DNA from: Acidimicrobiia bacterium
Lineage (GTDB): Bacteria; Actinomycetota; Acidimicrobiia; IMCC26256; PALSA-555
Direction of reading: 5' to 3'
NCBI GenBank assembly: GCA_040881685.1
Contig: JBBECS010000036.1
Location: 82,591 to 143,610, forward strand
DNA: 61,020 nucleotides
Position 1 is the stretch's first letter; the number at the start of each line of letters is the position of its first letter. The translations under genes were made by a program, and so were the position numbers. The notes beneath the pieces are model-generated. The model made no database searches. It was given only the letters and a program-made list of their open reading frames with translations, and was not told the origin of the DNA. Positions 50,981 through 59,156 of the stretch are shown piece after piece.

Positions 50981-52165
50981 ATGGGCGACGCCGTCATCGT
51001 CTCTGCGACCCGTACTGCGATCGGCACCGCGCGCAAAGGGTCGCTGGCCTCGTTCAGCGCGTTCGACCTCGGCAAGCTCGTCATAGAGGAGGCATTGAAG
51101 CGCTCCGGCATCCCCGTCGCCGACGTCGACGACATCGTGCTGGGCGAGGTGCTCCAGGGTGGTGGCGACATCGCGCGCTACGCCGCGATTGAGCTCGGGA
51201 TGATGGAAGTGCCCGGGATGGCGCACAACCGGCATTGCGCGTCGAGCCTGGCGTCGGTGCAGACCGCAGCCGCGAACATCCGCGCAGGGATGGATCGTGT
51301 AGTGATCGCCGGTGGCACCGAGAGCCTCACGCAGTCACCACAGGTGTTCAAGAAGGTGGGCGGCCCGTACTCCGGCGTGCAGCAGTGGCTCTCGCCGAGC
51401 CATCCCGAGACTCCTGACGCACCGACGATGGACATGTCCATCACCGTCGGGTGGAACACAGCCCAGAAGGCCAACGTGACACGAGAAGAGCAGGACCACT
51501 GGGCGTACCACTCGCACATGCGTGCGATCGCCGCAACCGACGACGGCCGCTTCAAAGACGAGATCCTTGCGGTCGACGTGCCGGTCGCGAAGGGGGAGAC
51601 GCGCGCTTTCGACGCCGACGAGCATCCCCGCCGCGACACCACGATGGAGAAGCTCGCCGCGCTCCCGCCGCTGCACCCTGAGATTCCTGGCTTCTCGGTT
51701 ACTGCTGGCAACTCATCAGGGCTCAATGATGGCGCGTGCGCGATGGTTGTGTGCGACGCCGAGTACGCGCAGGACCACGGCCTCGAGCCGCTCGCGATCA
51801 TTCGTTCGTGGGCGTCGGCGGCACTCCCGCCGGCCGACACCGGCCTCGGGCCGACAGTCGCGATCCCGAAGGCGCTCGACCGCGCCGGGCTGAAGGTCGA
51901 TGACATCGCGCTCGTCGAGATCAACGAGGCGTTCGCAGCGATGGCGGTCGCGTCGAGTCGAATCCTCGGCTTCCCACACGAGATCGTGAACGTGAACGGG
52001 AGTGGCTGCTCGCTTGGTCACGCGGTGGCGAGCACCGGCGCGCGCATGGTCACCACGCTCATCTACGAGCTGCGCCGGCGTGGCGGTGGTAACGCCGTCG
52101 CGAGCATGTGCGCAGGCGGCGGGATGGGCTCGGCAACCGTGTTCGAAGTGCTTCCGGCCACGTAG
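50981..52165 (+). CDS. Acetyl-CoA acetyltransferase (thiolase)
   Basis: 394 residues. The nucleophile Cys is in NRHCASSLASVQ (about residue 86), NEAFAAM holds the Asn/Glu pair, GSGCSLGHAVASTGARM the His, and MCAGGGMGSA the second Cys. The GHPxGAT loop is changed to GHAVAST, but the catalytic triad is complete, unlike the two SCP2-type members in this window. It cleaves 3-oxoacyl-CoA or condenses acyl-CoAs. Divergent from the MaoC-VOC-ligase-DUF2889 operon, which could feed it. Confidence 0.9.
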   Translation: MGDAVIVSATRTAIGTARKGSLASFSAFDLGKLVIEEALKRSGIPVADVDDIVLGEVLQGGGDIARYAAIELGMMEVPGMAHNRHCASSLASVQTAAANIRAGMDRVVIAGGTESLTQSPQVFKKVGGPYSGVQQWLSPSHPETPDAPTMDMSITVGWNTAQKANVTREEQDHWAYHSHMRAIAATDDGRFKDEILAVDVPVAKGETRAFDADEHPRRDTTMEKLAALPPLHPEIPGFSVTAGNSSGLNDGACAMVVCDAEYAQDHGLEPLAIIRSWASAALPPADTGLGPTVAIPKALDRAGLKVDDIALVEINEAFAAMAVASSRILGFPHEIVNVNGSGCSLGHAVASTGARMVTTLIYELRRRGGGNAVASMCAGGGMGSATVFEVLPAT

Positions 52166-52177
52166 GCCGTCCGGCGC

Positions 52178-52183
52178 TACATT
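52178..52183 (+). promoter_or_regulatory. -10 box TACATT in register with an ATC start
   Basis: TACATT, then 6 bases, then ATC at 52190. The same spacing as at canonical leaderless genes in this window, although no ATG or GTG is there. Confidence 0.45.
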
Positions 52184-52189
52184 CCGGCG

Positions 52190-52978
52190 ATCCCCCCCGA
52201 TCTCGAATCCGATCTCGCGCTCGCGCTCGCGCTCGCTGACGCAGCCGATGCCATCACGATGCCGCGGTTCCGCGCGCACGATCTCCACGTCGAGACGAAG
52301 CCGGATCTCACTCCGGTGAGTGAGGCCGACCGCGCCGTCGAGCAGGCGATCCGAGAGCGGTTGGCCGTCGATTGTCCCGACGACGGCATCCTCGGCGAGG
52401 AGATGGGGGAGTCGGGTGCGGGCGCGCCACGCCGGTGGATCATCGACCCGATCGATGGGACGAAGAGCTACGTGCGCGGCGTGCCGGTGTGGGCGACCCT
52501 GCTAGCGCTCGAGGTTGACGGCGACCTGGTGGTCGGTGTGGTGTCGGCCCCCGCACTGGGTCGACGATGGTGGGCAGCACGCGGACAGGGAGCGTTCGCC
52601 GACGGCGACCCGATCCGGGTGTCGAAGGTCCACGATCTCGCGGACGCGCAGGTCTGCGCGCCCAACGAGCGTGAGTTCGAGTGGCGCGAGCTCGACGCGG
52701 CGTGGCGGGAGATCGCACGACGGTGCTGGCGCCCCGTCGGCTTCGCGGACTTCTGGGGCCACATGCTCGTCGCGGAAGGTGCGGCCGACGCGATGATCGA
52801 GCCAGTGCTCGCGGTGTGGGACGTCGCGGCCCTGCGCCCGATCGTGGAAGAGGCTGGCGGGCGGACCAGCGATCTGACCGGCGACGGGTGGGCGAACGAG
52901 GCGCCGTGCGTGACCACGAACGGCTTGTTGCACGACGAGCTGCTCTCGGTGCTGAACCGCAGCGGAGTCGGCTCGTGA
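52190..52978 (+). CDS. Inositol monophosphatase family protein, apparent ATC start
   Basis: 262 residues from ATC at 52190. The first helix (DLESDLALALALADAADAIT) is a standard part of HisN/IMPase proteins and lies before the first in-frame ATG (52259); no ATG, GTG, TTG or CTG exists upstream back to the thiolase TAG. Metal motifs are complete: GEEMGES, IIDPIDGTKSYVRG, and WDVAALRPIVEEAGG. It hydrolyses a phosphomonoester, perhaps histidinol phosphate. The stop overlaps the GTG of the FGGY kinase (GTGA). The 52212-52236 stretch is a (GCGCTC)n repeat coding Leu-Ala. Confidence 0.82.
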   Translation: MPPDLESDLALALALADAADAITMPRFRAHDLHVETKPDLTPVSEADRAVEQAIRERLAVDCPDDGILGEEMGESGAGAPRRWIIDPIDGTKSYVRGVPVWATLLALEVDGDLVVGVVSAPALGRRWWAARGQGAFADGDPIRVSKVHDLADAQVCAPNEREFEWRELDAAWREIARRCWRPVGFADFWGHMLVAEGAADAMIEPVLAVWDVAALRPIVEEAGGRTSDLTGDGWANEAPCVTTNGLLHDELLSVLNRSGVGS

Positions 52979-54324
52979 GCAGCTCGGAGGTCACGGTCGG
53001 CGTCGACATCGGCACGTCTTCGGTGAAGGCGATCGCCGCGGACGGCGACGGGAATGTGGTGGCCAGCGCGCGCGTACCGCATGACGTTCACGTGCCGTCA
53101 CCCGGCCGATTCGAACACGACGCCAACGTTGCCTGGCGGCGCGGTCCGAGTCAGGCCCTGGCCGAGGTCTCGAGTGGCCTCGATGTGAAAGGCGTGAGCG
53201 TCGCGGCAATGGTGCCGTCGCTCACCGCGGTCGATGCCGAAGGCGCGCCGCTGGTTCCCGGATTGCTGTACGGCGATGAACGCGGGCGCGAGGCGACGGC
53301 CGGCAAGGATGCGGCGAAGGCGCCCACCGAACGCGGTGAGCTGCTCGGCTTCATGACATGGGCCAAGCGCGAAGCGCCGAACGCCGCTGGCTTTTGGCCC
53401 GCGCAGGGCGTGGCGAACAAGGCGCTCTCGGGTGAAGCCGTGATCGACGCGACGACGGCCGCCACGGCGCACCCGTTCTACGACTACGCGACGGGGTGGA
53501 GTCCCGACATCGGCGAGCAGCTCGGCGTCGGCACCGAGCAGATGCCGCGCGTCTTGCCGCCCGGATGGAAGGGAGGTCAGATCTACGGTGACGGTCCGCC
53601 GCTCGCATCCGGCGCGATCGACGCGCTGGCCGAGCAGATCGTGGCCGGGGCCGACAACGACGGTGATGTGCTCGTGATCTTCGGCACGACGCTGATCATC
53701 TGGGCGGTGACCACCAGCCAGGACCCCGTGCCGGGGTACTGGACGATCCCGCACACGGCACCGGGCAAGCTGCTCGTCGGCGGTCCGAGCAACGCCGGCG
53801 GGATGTTCTGCAACTGGGTCTCCGGCTGGATCGGTGACGGCGGCACAGCAGAGCCGAACCGCGTTCCGGTCTGGGCGCCATACGCGCGCGGTGAGCGCGC
53901 GCCATTGCACGACCCATCGAGGCGTGCGGTGCTCGCCGACCTCGATCTCACCCACGACGCGGCAGCCATCCGACGCGCCGCGTTCGAAGCGTCAGCATTT
54001 GTCGTACGCCGAGTGCTCGACACCGCGCGCGAACACATCGGCTTGGAGCCACGTCGCATCGTCGCAACGGGCGGCGGCGTGCGGGTCGATGAGTGGGTGC
54101 AGGCGGTCGCCGACGCGACGCAGCTCCCGATCGACTGCGTCGCCGTCCCCGAAGGCGGGGCGCTCGGGTCGGCATGGCTGGCTCGGATCGCCGCCGGTCT
54201 CGAAGACGTCACCGCGGTGACGGAAGGACGGCGTTGGGCGCGTATCGGGCGGCGCTTCGAGGCCGACAACCGGTGGGTCGCGCCGATGGAGGCTCGCTAC
54301 CGCCGCTTCCTCGACCTGTCGTAA
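52975..54324 (+). CDS. FGGY family carbohydrate kinase
   Basis: 449 residues. VGVDIGTSSVKAIAADGDGNVV is the phosphate-1 loop; LLYGDERGREAT and DVLVIFGTTLIIWAVTT follow; GGPSNAGGMFCNW and ATGGGVRVDEWVQAVAD are the adenosine part. Xylulokinases and related sugar kinases have this form and length. It phosphorylates a polyol or sugar. Coupled to the inositol-phosphatase-like gene, so a polyol phosphate may be the common substrate (inference). Confidence 0.84.
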   Translation: MSSSEVTVGVDIGTSSVKAIAADGDGNVVASARVPHDVHVPSPGRFEHDANVAWRRGPSQALAEVSSGLDVKGVSVAAMVPSLTAVDAEGAPLVPGLLYGDERGREATAGKDAAKAPTERGELLGFMTWAKREAPNAAGFWPAQGVANKALSGEAVIDATTAATAHPFYDYATGWSPDIGEQLGVGTEQMPRVLPPGWKGGQIYGDGPPLASGAIDALAEQIVAGADNDGDVLVIFGTTLIIWAVTTSQDPVPGYWTIPHTAPGKLLVGGPSNAGGMFCNWVSGWIGDGGTAEPNRVPVWAPYARGERAPLHDPSRRAVLADLDLTHDAAAIRRAAFEASAFVVRRVLDTAREHIGLEPRRIVATGGGVRVDEWVQAVADATQLPIDCVAVPEGGALGSAWLARIAAGLEDVTAVTEGRRWARIGRRFEADNRWVAPMEARYRRFLDLS

Positions 54325-54380
54325 CCTGCTTCCCGCTCTCGGCGCTGAGCGCCGGGCCGCTCAGGCCCCGGCTACCTGCA

Positions 54381-54397
54381 CCGCAGGGTACCTGCGG
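54381..54397. repeat. Palindrome ahead of the P450 gene
   Basis: CCGCAGG-GTA-CCTGCGG, perfect 7-base arms, 10 bases upstream of the -10 box. The 13-base core GCAGGGTACCTGC equals the reverse complement of the core of the inverted repeat at 18241-18263. TACCTGC is also repeated directly at 54373. Confidence 0.5.
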
Positions 54398-54406
54398 CGC
54401 GACCGG

Positions 54407-54412
54407 TAGCCT
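54407..54412 (+). promoter_or_regulatory. Leaderless -10 box, TAGCCT
   Basis: TAGCCT, 8 bases before the GTG at 54421. It is part of CGACCGGTAGCCT, identical to the promoter of the TetR gene (39561-39573). Confidence 0.6.
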
Positions 54413-54420
54413 CTGGCCTC

Positions 54421-55668
54421 GTGACGAAGGCGTCGGTCGACACGTCCGGTCAGTACGCCGACTGGGATCCGCTCGCGCAGTATCCGATCGACCCTCCTGG
54501 CGCCTGCAATCCACACCCTCGGCTGGCTGAATGTCGGCGCACGATGCCGATCGGCCGGCGCGCGGCATGGAGCGACACCGGAGAGCGAGTCGAGGCGTTC
54601 GAGGTGTACCGCTACGACGATGTGGCCGCGGTCCTGCGGGACAACGAGACCTTCTCGTCGGCGAGCATCCGCGACGGGATGAGCATCGTGATGGGCCCCT
54701 ACGTCCTGGTGGGGATGGACGAGCCGGAGCACAAGCGCTTGCGCGACCTGGTCGCGGTGCCGTTCCGCCCGAAGTCGCTCGCCCACTGGGAGGACGAGCT
54801 CGTCGTCGACGTCGTCGATCAGATGATCGACGCCTTCGCGCCTCGGGGGAGCGCCGAGCTCGTACGCGAGTTCACCTTCCGCTACCCGGTCCAGGTGATC
54901 GCGGTAGTGCTCGGCCTGCCCGTCGAAGACCACGCGCAGTTCCACGAATGGGCGAACGCGATCACCAATGTCTCGGCGGACCCGATGTACGGGATCCGGT
55001 CTTCGGAGGCCCTGCGGTCGTATCTGGCCGACATGCTCGAAGATCGCCGCCGTGCGCCGCGTGACGACTTCATCAGCGAGCTCGCGGCTGCGGAGCTCGA
55101 CGGTGAGCGTCTCGGTGACGAGGAGATCTTCTCGTTCCTGCGCTTGCTGCTCCCGGCCGGTGCCGAGACCACGTACCGGGCGACCGGCAACTTCCTGTTT
55201 GGGTTGCTCACGAACCCCGACCAGCTCGAGCGACTGCGCGCCGACCGCTCGCTGATGACGCAAGCGGTGGAGGAGGCGATCCGCTGGGAGCCGCCGCTCA
55301 TCATCACCTCACGCGTGGCGCTCCGCGACACCGAGGTTGCCGGCACGCCGATCCCCGCGGGGATGCAGCTGGTGCCGAACGTCGGCTCGGCGAACCGCGA
55401 CGAGACGCGGTGGGAGCGTGCTGACGACTACGACCTGTTTCGCGAGTCGAAGCCGATGATCTCGTTCGGCACCGGCCCTCACATGTGCCTCGGCATGCAC
55501 TTGGCGCGCCTCGAGATGCGAGTCGCCGTGAACCGACTGCTCGATCGCTGCGCAAACCTGCGCTTCGATCCGGAGGCTTTCGAGCGAGACAGCCCACACA
55601 TCCACGGGGAGACATTCCGCTCTCCGACCACGCTCCCCGTCCTCTTCGACGCTGCGGTGAGCACGTGA
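54421..55668 (+). CDS. Cytochrome P450
   Basis: 415 residues. The I-helix oxygen motif is LPAGAETTYR, the K-helix ExxR is EEAIRWEPP, and the heme loop FGTGPHMCLGMHLARLE supplies the axial Cys (C356). Soluble bacterial class I type with no membrane anchor. A 3Fe-4S ferredoxin gene 100 bases downstream is its probable electron donor; no ferredoxin reductase is nearby. It hydroxylates an unknown lipophilic substrate. A palindrome and a leaderless -10 box precede the GTG. Confidence 0.92.
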   Translation: MTKASVDTSGQYADWDPLAQYPIDPPGACNPHPRLAECRRTMPIGRRAAWSDTGERVEAFEVYRYDDVAAVLRDNETFSSASIRDGMSIVMGPYVLVGMDEPEHKRLRDLVAVPFRPKSLAHWEDELVVDVVDQMIDAFAPRGSAELVREFTFRYPVQVIAVVLGLPVEDHAQFHEWANAITNVSADPMYGIRSSEALRSYLADMLEDRRRAPRDDFISELAAAELDGERLGDEEIFSFLRLLLPAGAETTYRATGNFLFGLLTNPDQLERLRADRSLMTQAVEEAIRWEPPLIITSRVALRDTEVAGTPIPAGMQLVPNVGSANRDETRWERADDYDLFRESKPMISFGTGPHMCLGMHLARLEMRVAVNRLLDRCANLRFDPEAFERDSPHIHGETFRSPTTLPVLFDAAVST

Positions 55669-55675
55669 GCGGCCC

Positions 55676-55737
55676 GAAGGGCGGGGGGCGGGGGGGCCCC
55701 CGCCCCCGGCCCCCCCCCCCCCCCCCCCCCCCCCCCC
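55676..55737. repeat. G-run/C-run tract with 28 consecutive C
   Basis: Between the P450 and the ferredoxin the plus strand has a G-rich run with 6 and 7 G, then C-rich blocks ending in 28 C (55710-55737). G and C blocks can pair in a very stable hairpin. Such a long C-run is otherwise absent from the window; length may be wrong in the assembly. Confidence 0.85.
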
Positions 55738-55769
55738 GCGACCAGGCCAGTAGAGATCCAGGTCCGGTC

Positions 55770-55979
55770 GTGGCGCTGCGCATCGAGGTCGACCCCGAGA
55801 AGTGCATGGGCGGTGGCAACTGCGAGTTCTGGGCACCGAAGACCTTCGAGCTCGGTGACGACAACATCTCGCACGTCGTCGATCCTGCCGGCGACCCTGA
55901 AGAGAAGATCGTCCTCGCCGCACAAGGGTGCCCGACCCAGGCGATTGCTGTCTGGCGAGACGAAGAGCGGCTCGCGTAG
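55770..55979 (+). CDS. 3Fe-4S ferredoxin
   Basis: 69 residues from GTG at 55770. Cluster ligands are C12 and C18 (CMGGGNC) and C54 (GCPTQAI): three Cys, with Gly in place of the second Cys of a 4Fe-4S motif, so a 3Fe-4S cluster as in P450-partner ferredoxins. The C-terminus follows directly. It lies between the P450 and the fused acyl-CoA dehydrogenase, 4 bases from the latter. A GTG start 32 bases after the C-run is the only in-frame start before C12. Confidence 0.88.
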   Translation: MALRIEVDPEKCMGGGNCEFWAPKTFELGDDNISHVVDPAGDPEEKIVLAAQGCPTQAIAVWRDEERLA

Positions 55980-55983
55980 GCCC

Positions 55984-58173
55984 ATGCCGATCGGGATCAC
56001 CGAAGAGCACAGCGCGCTGCACGAGGCAGTACGCGGCTGGGTCGAACGCCACTGCTCGCCCGCGGTGCCGCGCGCGTTGCTTGACGCGCCGGCGGAGACG
56101 CTGCCGCCGTTCTGGAGCGAGCTCGCCGACCAGGGATGGCTTGGCCTGCACATCGACGAGGCGCACGGTGGATCGGGCTACGGGCTGCTCGAGGCCGCCA
56201 TCGTGACCGAGGAGCTCGGGCGGGCGCTTGCTCCAGGGCCGATCCTTCCAACGATGCTCGCGGCCGCGGTGATCGAGATGTCCGACAACGACGCGGCGCG
56301 CAAGGAGCTGCTCCCGATGCTTGCGAGCGGCACGTCGCCCGCGGCGGTGGCGGGGGGCGACGGCTGCGGGTTGTGGGCCGAACAGACGGCGGACGGGCTT
56401 CGAGTCTCGGGCACCGCGCGCGCAGTGCTCGGCGGCAACCTCGCGGCGCTGCTGGTCGCGCCCGCGGGGATGGAGGGTGGCGCCGCTTGGGTGGTGCTCG
56501 ACGCCACCCAGGTGACGTGTCGCGAGCTGTCCAGTGTGGACGCCACCCGCCGGGTCGCCGAGATCACCGTCGACGGGGCATTCGTCCCTGATTCGAAGCG
56601 ACTCACCGGGGTGGACGGCGCACGGGTCATCGACCTCGTGAACATCCTCGCGGCGGCAGAGGCCGTGGGCGTTGCGCAGTGGTGCGTCGACACGGCCTCC
56701 GCATACGCGAAGGAGCGGGTGCAGTTCGGTCGCCCTATCGGTCAGTTCCAAGGTGTCAAGCACAAGTGCGCCGACATGCTCTGCCGAGTCGAGCTCGCAC
56801 GCGCGGCGGCGTGGGACGCCGCTCGCGCCGCGGATGACGACGAAACGCGCTCGCTCGTTACTGCGACGGCCATCGCGCTGGCGATCGACGCCGCGTTCGA
56901 GAACGCCAAGGACTGCATCCAGATCCTCGGTGGGATCGGCTTCACGTGGGAGCACGAGGCGCACATGTACTTGAAGCGCGCCATGGTCCTTCGCAACATC
57001 CTCGGCCCGGTGAGCCGCTGGCGCGCCCGCGTGTGTTCGCTCGCACTCGAGGGCGTCCGGCGCAAGCTCACCGTTGACCTGGGTCCGGACGCGGACGCGA
57101 CGCGCGCCGAGGCGCGGGCGTTCATCGACGACGTCAGAGGGCTCGCGGGTGACGAGCAGCGCCGGGCCGTCGCCGACGCGGGCTACCTCGTCCCGGCCTG
57201 GCCGGCCCCATGGGGTCGCGGCGCCAACGCCGTGGAGCAGATCGTCATCGACGAAGAGTTCCGTCGGGCGAAGGTGGCGCGCCCCGGGATCATGGTGGGT
57301 TCATGGGCCTTGCCGCCGGTGATCCTCTATGGCACCACCGAGCAACAGGAGCGCTGGATCCCGCCGACGCTTCGGGGCGAGATCTCCTGGTGTCAGCTGT
57401 TCAGCGAGCCGGGTGCTGGCTCTGACCTTGCGAGCCTCACCACGCGCGCGACGCGTGTCGAAGGCGGCTGGATGGTCAGCGGGCAGAAGGTCTGGACCTC
57501 GATGGCGCAATACGCCGATTGGGGGATCCTGCTCGCGCGAACGAACCCGGAAGCGGCAAAGCACGACGGAATCTCGTGCTTCATGGTGGACATGAAGAAC
57601 ACCGAAGGGCTCGACATCCGCCCATTGCGAGAGCTCACCGGCGAATCGATGTTCAACGAGGTGTTCTTCGACGATGCCTTCGTCCCCGACGACTGCTTGA
57701 TCGGTGTCGAGCACGACGGGTGGCGCGCCGCGCGCACGACGCTCGCGAACGAGCGGGTGTTCATGGGCAGTGGCATGACCTTCGGGCACGGGCTCGAGGC
57801 CGCGCTCGGCGCGGTCAAGGACCGCGGGCTCGATGACGACCCTGCCGCGCTCGAGGCCGTGGGCGGTCTCGTCGTGACCGCCCACGCGCTCGCGTGCCTC
57901 GGCTTTCGCCAGACCTTGGCCACGCTCGCCGGCGCCGATCCCAACGGGTCCGAAGCGTCGGTGCGCAAGCTGCTCGGCGTCGTGCATGACCAGCGCGTGC
58001 AGGAAGTCGGGCTCGGGCTCCTCGGGATCGACGGTGTCATCGCCGACGGCGACGGACTCACCTGGAGTCGTGGCTTCCTGTTCAACCGGAACCTCACGAT
58101 CGCCGGCGGCACGAGCGAGATCCAGCGCAACATCATCGGCGAGCGCGTGCTCGGCCTCCCGCGCGATCCCTGA
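55984..58173 (+). CDS. Fused two-domain acyl-CoA dehydrogenase (FadE34-like)
   Basis: 729 residues, two acyl-CoA dehydrogenase units in one chain. The first (about 1-365) has ERVQFGRPIGQFQGVKHKCADM and ILGGIGFTWEHEAHMYLKRAMVL, the small-subunit type; the second (about 380-729) has LFSEPGAGSDLASL, VSGQKVWTSMAQ and IAGGTSEIQRNIIGERVLGLP, the large-subunit type. Mycobacterial FadE34 (ChsE3, steroid side-chain oxidation) has this length and plan. It thus combines in one gene what 25859 and 27007 encode as two. It follows the ferredoxin by 4 bases. Confidence 0.9.
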   Translation: MPIGITEEHSALHEAVRGWVERHCSPAVPRALLDAPAETLPPFWSELADQGWLGLHIDEAHGGSGYGLLEAAIVTEELGRALAPGPILPTMLAAAVIEMSDNDAARKELLPMLASGTSPAAVAGGDGCGLWAEQTADGLRVSGTARAVLGGNLAALLVAPAGMEGGAAWVVLDATQVTCRELSSVDATRRVAEITVDGAFVPDSKRLTGVDGARVIDLVNILAAAEAVGVAQWCVDTASAYAKERVQFGRPIGQFQGVKHKCADMLCRVELARAAAWDAARAADDDETRSLVTATAIALAIDAAFENAKDCIQILGGIGFTWEHEAHMYLKRAMVLRNILGPVSRWRARVCSLALEGVRRKLTVDLGPDADATRAEARAFIDDVRGLAGDEQRRAVADAGYLVPAWPAPWGRGANAVEQIVIDEEFRRAKVARPGIMVGSWALPPVILYGTTEQQERWIPPTLRGEISWCQLFSEPGAGSDLASLTTRATRVEGGWMVSGQKVWTSMAQYADWGILLARTNPEAAKHDGISCFMVDMKNTEGLDIRPLRELTGESMFNEVFFDDAFVPDDCLIGVEHDGWRAARTTLANERVFMGSGMTFGHGLEAALGAVKDRGLDDDPAALEAVGGLVVTAHALACLGFRQTLATLAGADPNGSEASVRKLLGVVHDQRVQEVGLGLLGIDGVIADGDGLTWSRGFLFNRNLTIAGGTSEIQRNIIGERVLGLPRDP

Positions 58174-59019
58174 TCAGACCGGCGGAAGCTCGAAGACCTC
58201 CCCGGGGTCGATGAGGTTCACGTCACCCGAGCGGATTCGATCGCGGTTGGCGTCGCACACGCGCACCCAGTACGGGTGGATCTCGTCCGTGGTCAACGTC
58301 GCACGATCGCGGCCGGACGTCGTTGCGATATGGCTGCCGGCGATCTCCCAGAAGTTGTCGCCGGCAACCACGGTGTGGGACGGGTTCGCGGCATTGGTGG
58401 TCGACGGAGGTGTCGGCATCGTCGGCGTCGCGTGGTCAGAGGCATCCGGCGCGGCGGGGGCCGGTCCCGTCGGGATGTTGGGCTTTGGATCCGGAGTCGT
58501 CTCGGGTGCAGTGGTCGTCGACGGCTCGAGCGGGAGCACCGGTGTCGTCAATGTCTCGGTGAGGGCGTTCGGGTCGCCGACGCGGCCCGTGCGCACCGGC
58601 AAGGTGTCGATGGTCTCCTCGATCGGCTCCGTGATCGGCTCGGGGAGCGGCTCGGGCACCGGAGGCGCGGGCTCCAGGACCTGCGCCGACGCGTCGACGA
58701 GCGGGTCGGGGCTCGGCGGCGTTCCGGCGAGGGCGGGGGAGCCGCTGACGACCAGGGCACCGGTGACGACCGATGCGGCGACCGCTCGGTCGACGCGGCG
58801 GCGAAGCGCCGGCACCGTGACCCTCGCCGCGGCGCGGATCGCGAGCGGGATCCCGGCGATGCGGGCGCCGACGTAGAGCAGCTGCGAGCTCAGCAACCAC
58901 ACCAAAGCGCCGAACGCGAGCGGGAAGCCGAGCGCCGGTTCACGGATCCCTTGGTAGACCAGGAGCACCGCGCCGGCTTGGGACGCGAGCAGGGCGATGA
59001 GCGGAAGCGTTCGACGCAT
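58174..59019 (-). CDS. LysM-domain membrane-anchored protein
   Basis: 281 residues. Two hydrophobic segments lie at about 5-24 and 32-55 and a third at 82-98 (VAASVVTGALVVSGSPALAG), then a Pro/Glu/Thr-rich linker (about 100-200), then a LysM-like domain: HTVVAGDNFWEIAG with VNLIDPGEVFELPPV at the end. It binds peptidoglycan outside the membrane or acts as a cell-envelope anchor. Stop codons of this gene and the fused dehydrogenase abut (TGATCA). Confidence 0.8.
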   Translation of the reverse strand: MRRTLPLIALLASQAGAVLLVYQGIREPALGFPLAFGALVWLLSSQLLYVGARIAGIPLAIRAAARVTVPALRRRVDRAVAASVVTGALVVSGSPALAGTPPSPDPLVDASAQVLEPAPPVPEPLPEPITEPIEETIDTLPVRTGRVGDPNALTETLTTPVLPLEPSTTTAPETTPDPKPNIPTGPAPAAPDASDHATPTMPTPPSTTNAANPSHTVVAGDNFWEIAGSHIATTSGRDRATLTTDEIHPYWVRVCDANRDRIRSGDVNLIDPGEVFELPPV

Positions 59020-59112
59020 GGGTGACCTCGCAGAGTCGGGGGACAGGTGGGGGCAGGACCCGCCACCCTCCGAAGCGTCACGACAAACCCACCTGGCGAG
59101 CCCTCCCGGTGC

Positions 59113-59118
59113 TACCTT
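59113..59118 (+). promoter_or_regulatory. -10 box TACCTT of the PuuD-like gene
   Basis: TACCTT lies 38 bases before the ATG; a run of six G 9 bases before the ATG is a possible ribosome site. This region also separates the gene from the divergent LysM gene. Confidence 0.4.
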
Positions 59119-59156
59119 CCGCGGAGTTCAAGCCGCCGACAGGGGGGTCCTGCGCG

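Noticed and set aside
52212-52236. CRISPR-like or satellite repeat
   Set aside because: A short (GCGCTC)n run that codes Leu-Ala inside a helix; no spacers.
52259-52978. IMPase-like gene starting at the ATG at 52259
   Set aside because: It would remove the conserved first helix; the upstream frame is open and codes for it, and a -10 box is in register with ATC 52190.
55309-56964. 551-codon open frame on the minus strand across the C-run
   Set aside because: It runs antisense through P450, ferredoxin and dehydrogenase and contains a long poly-Gly stretch from the C-run; not a plausible protein.
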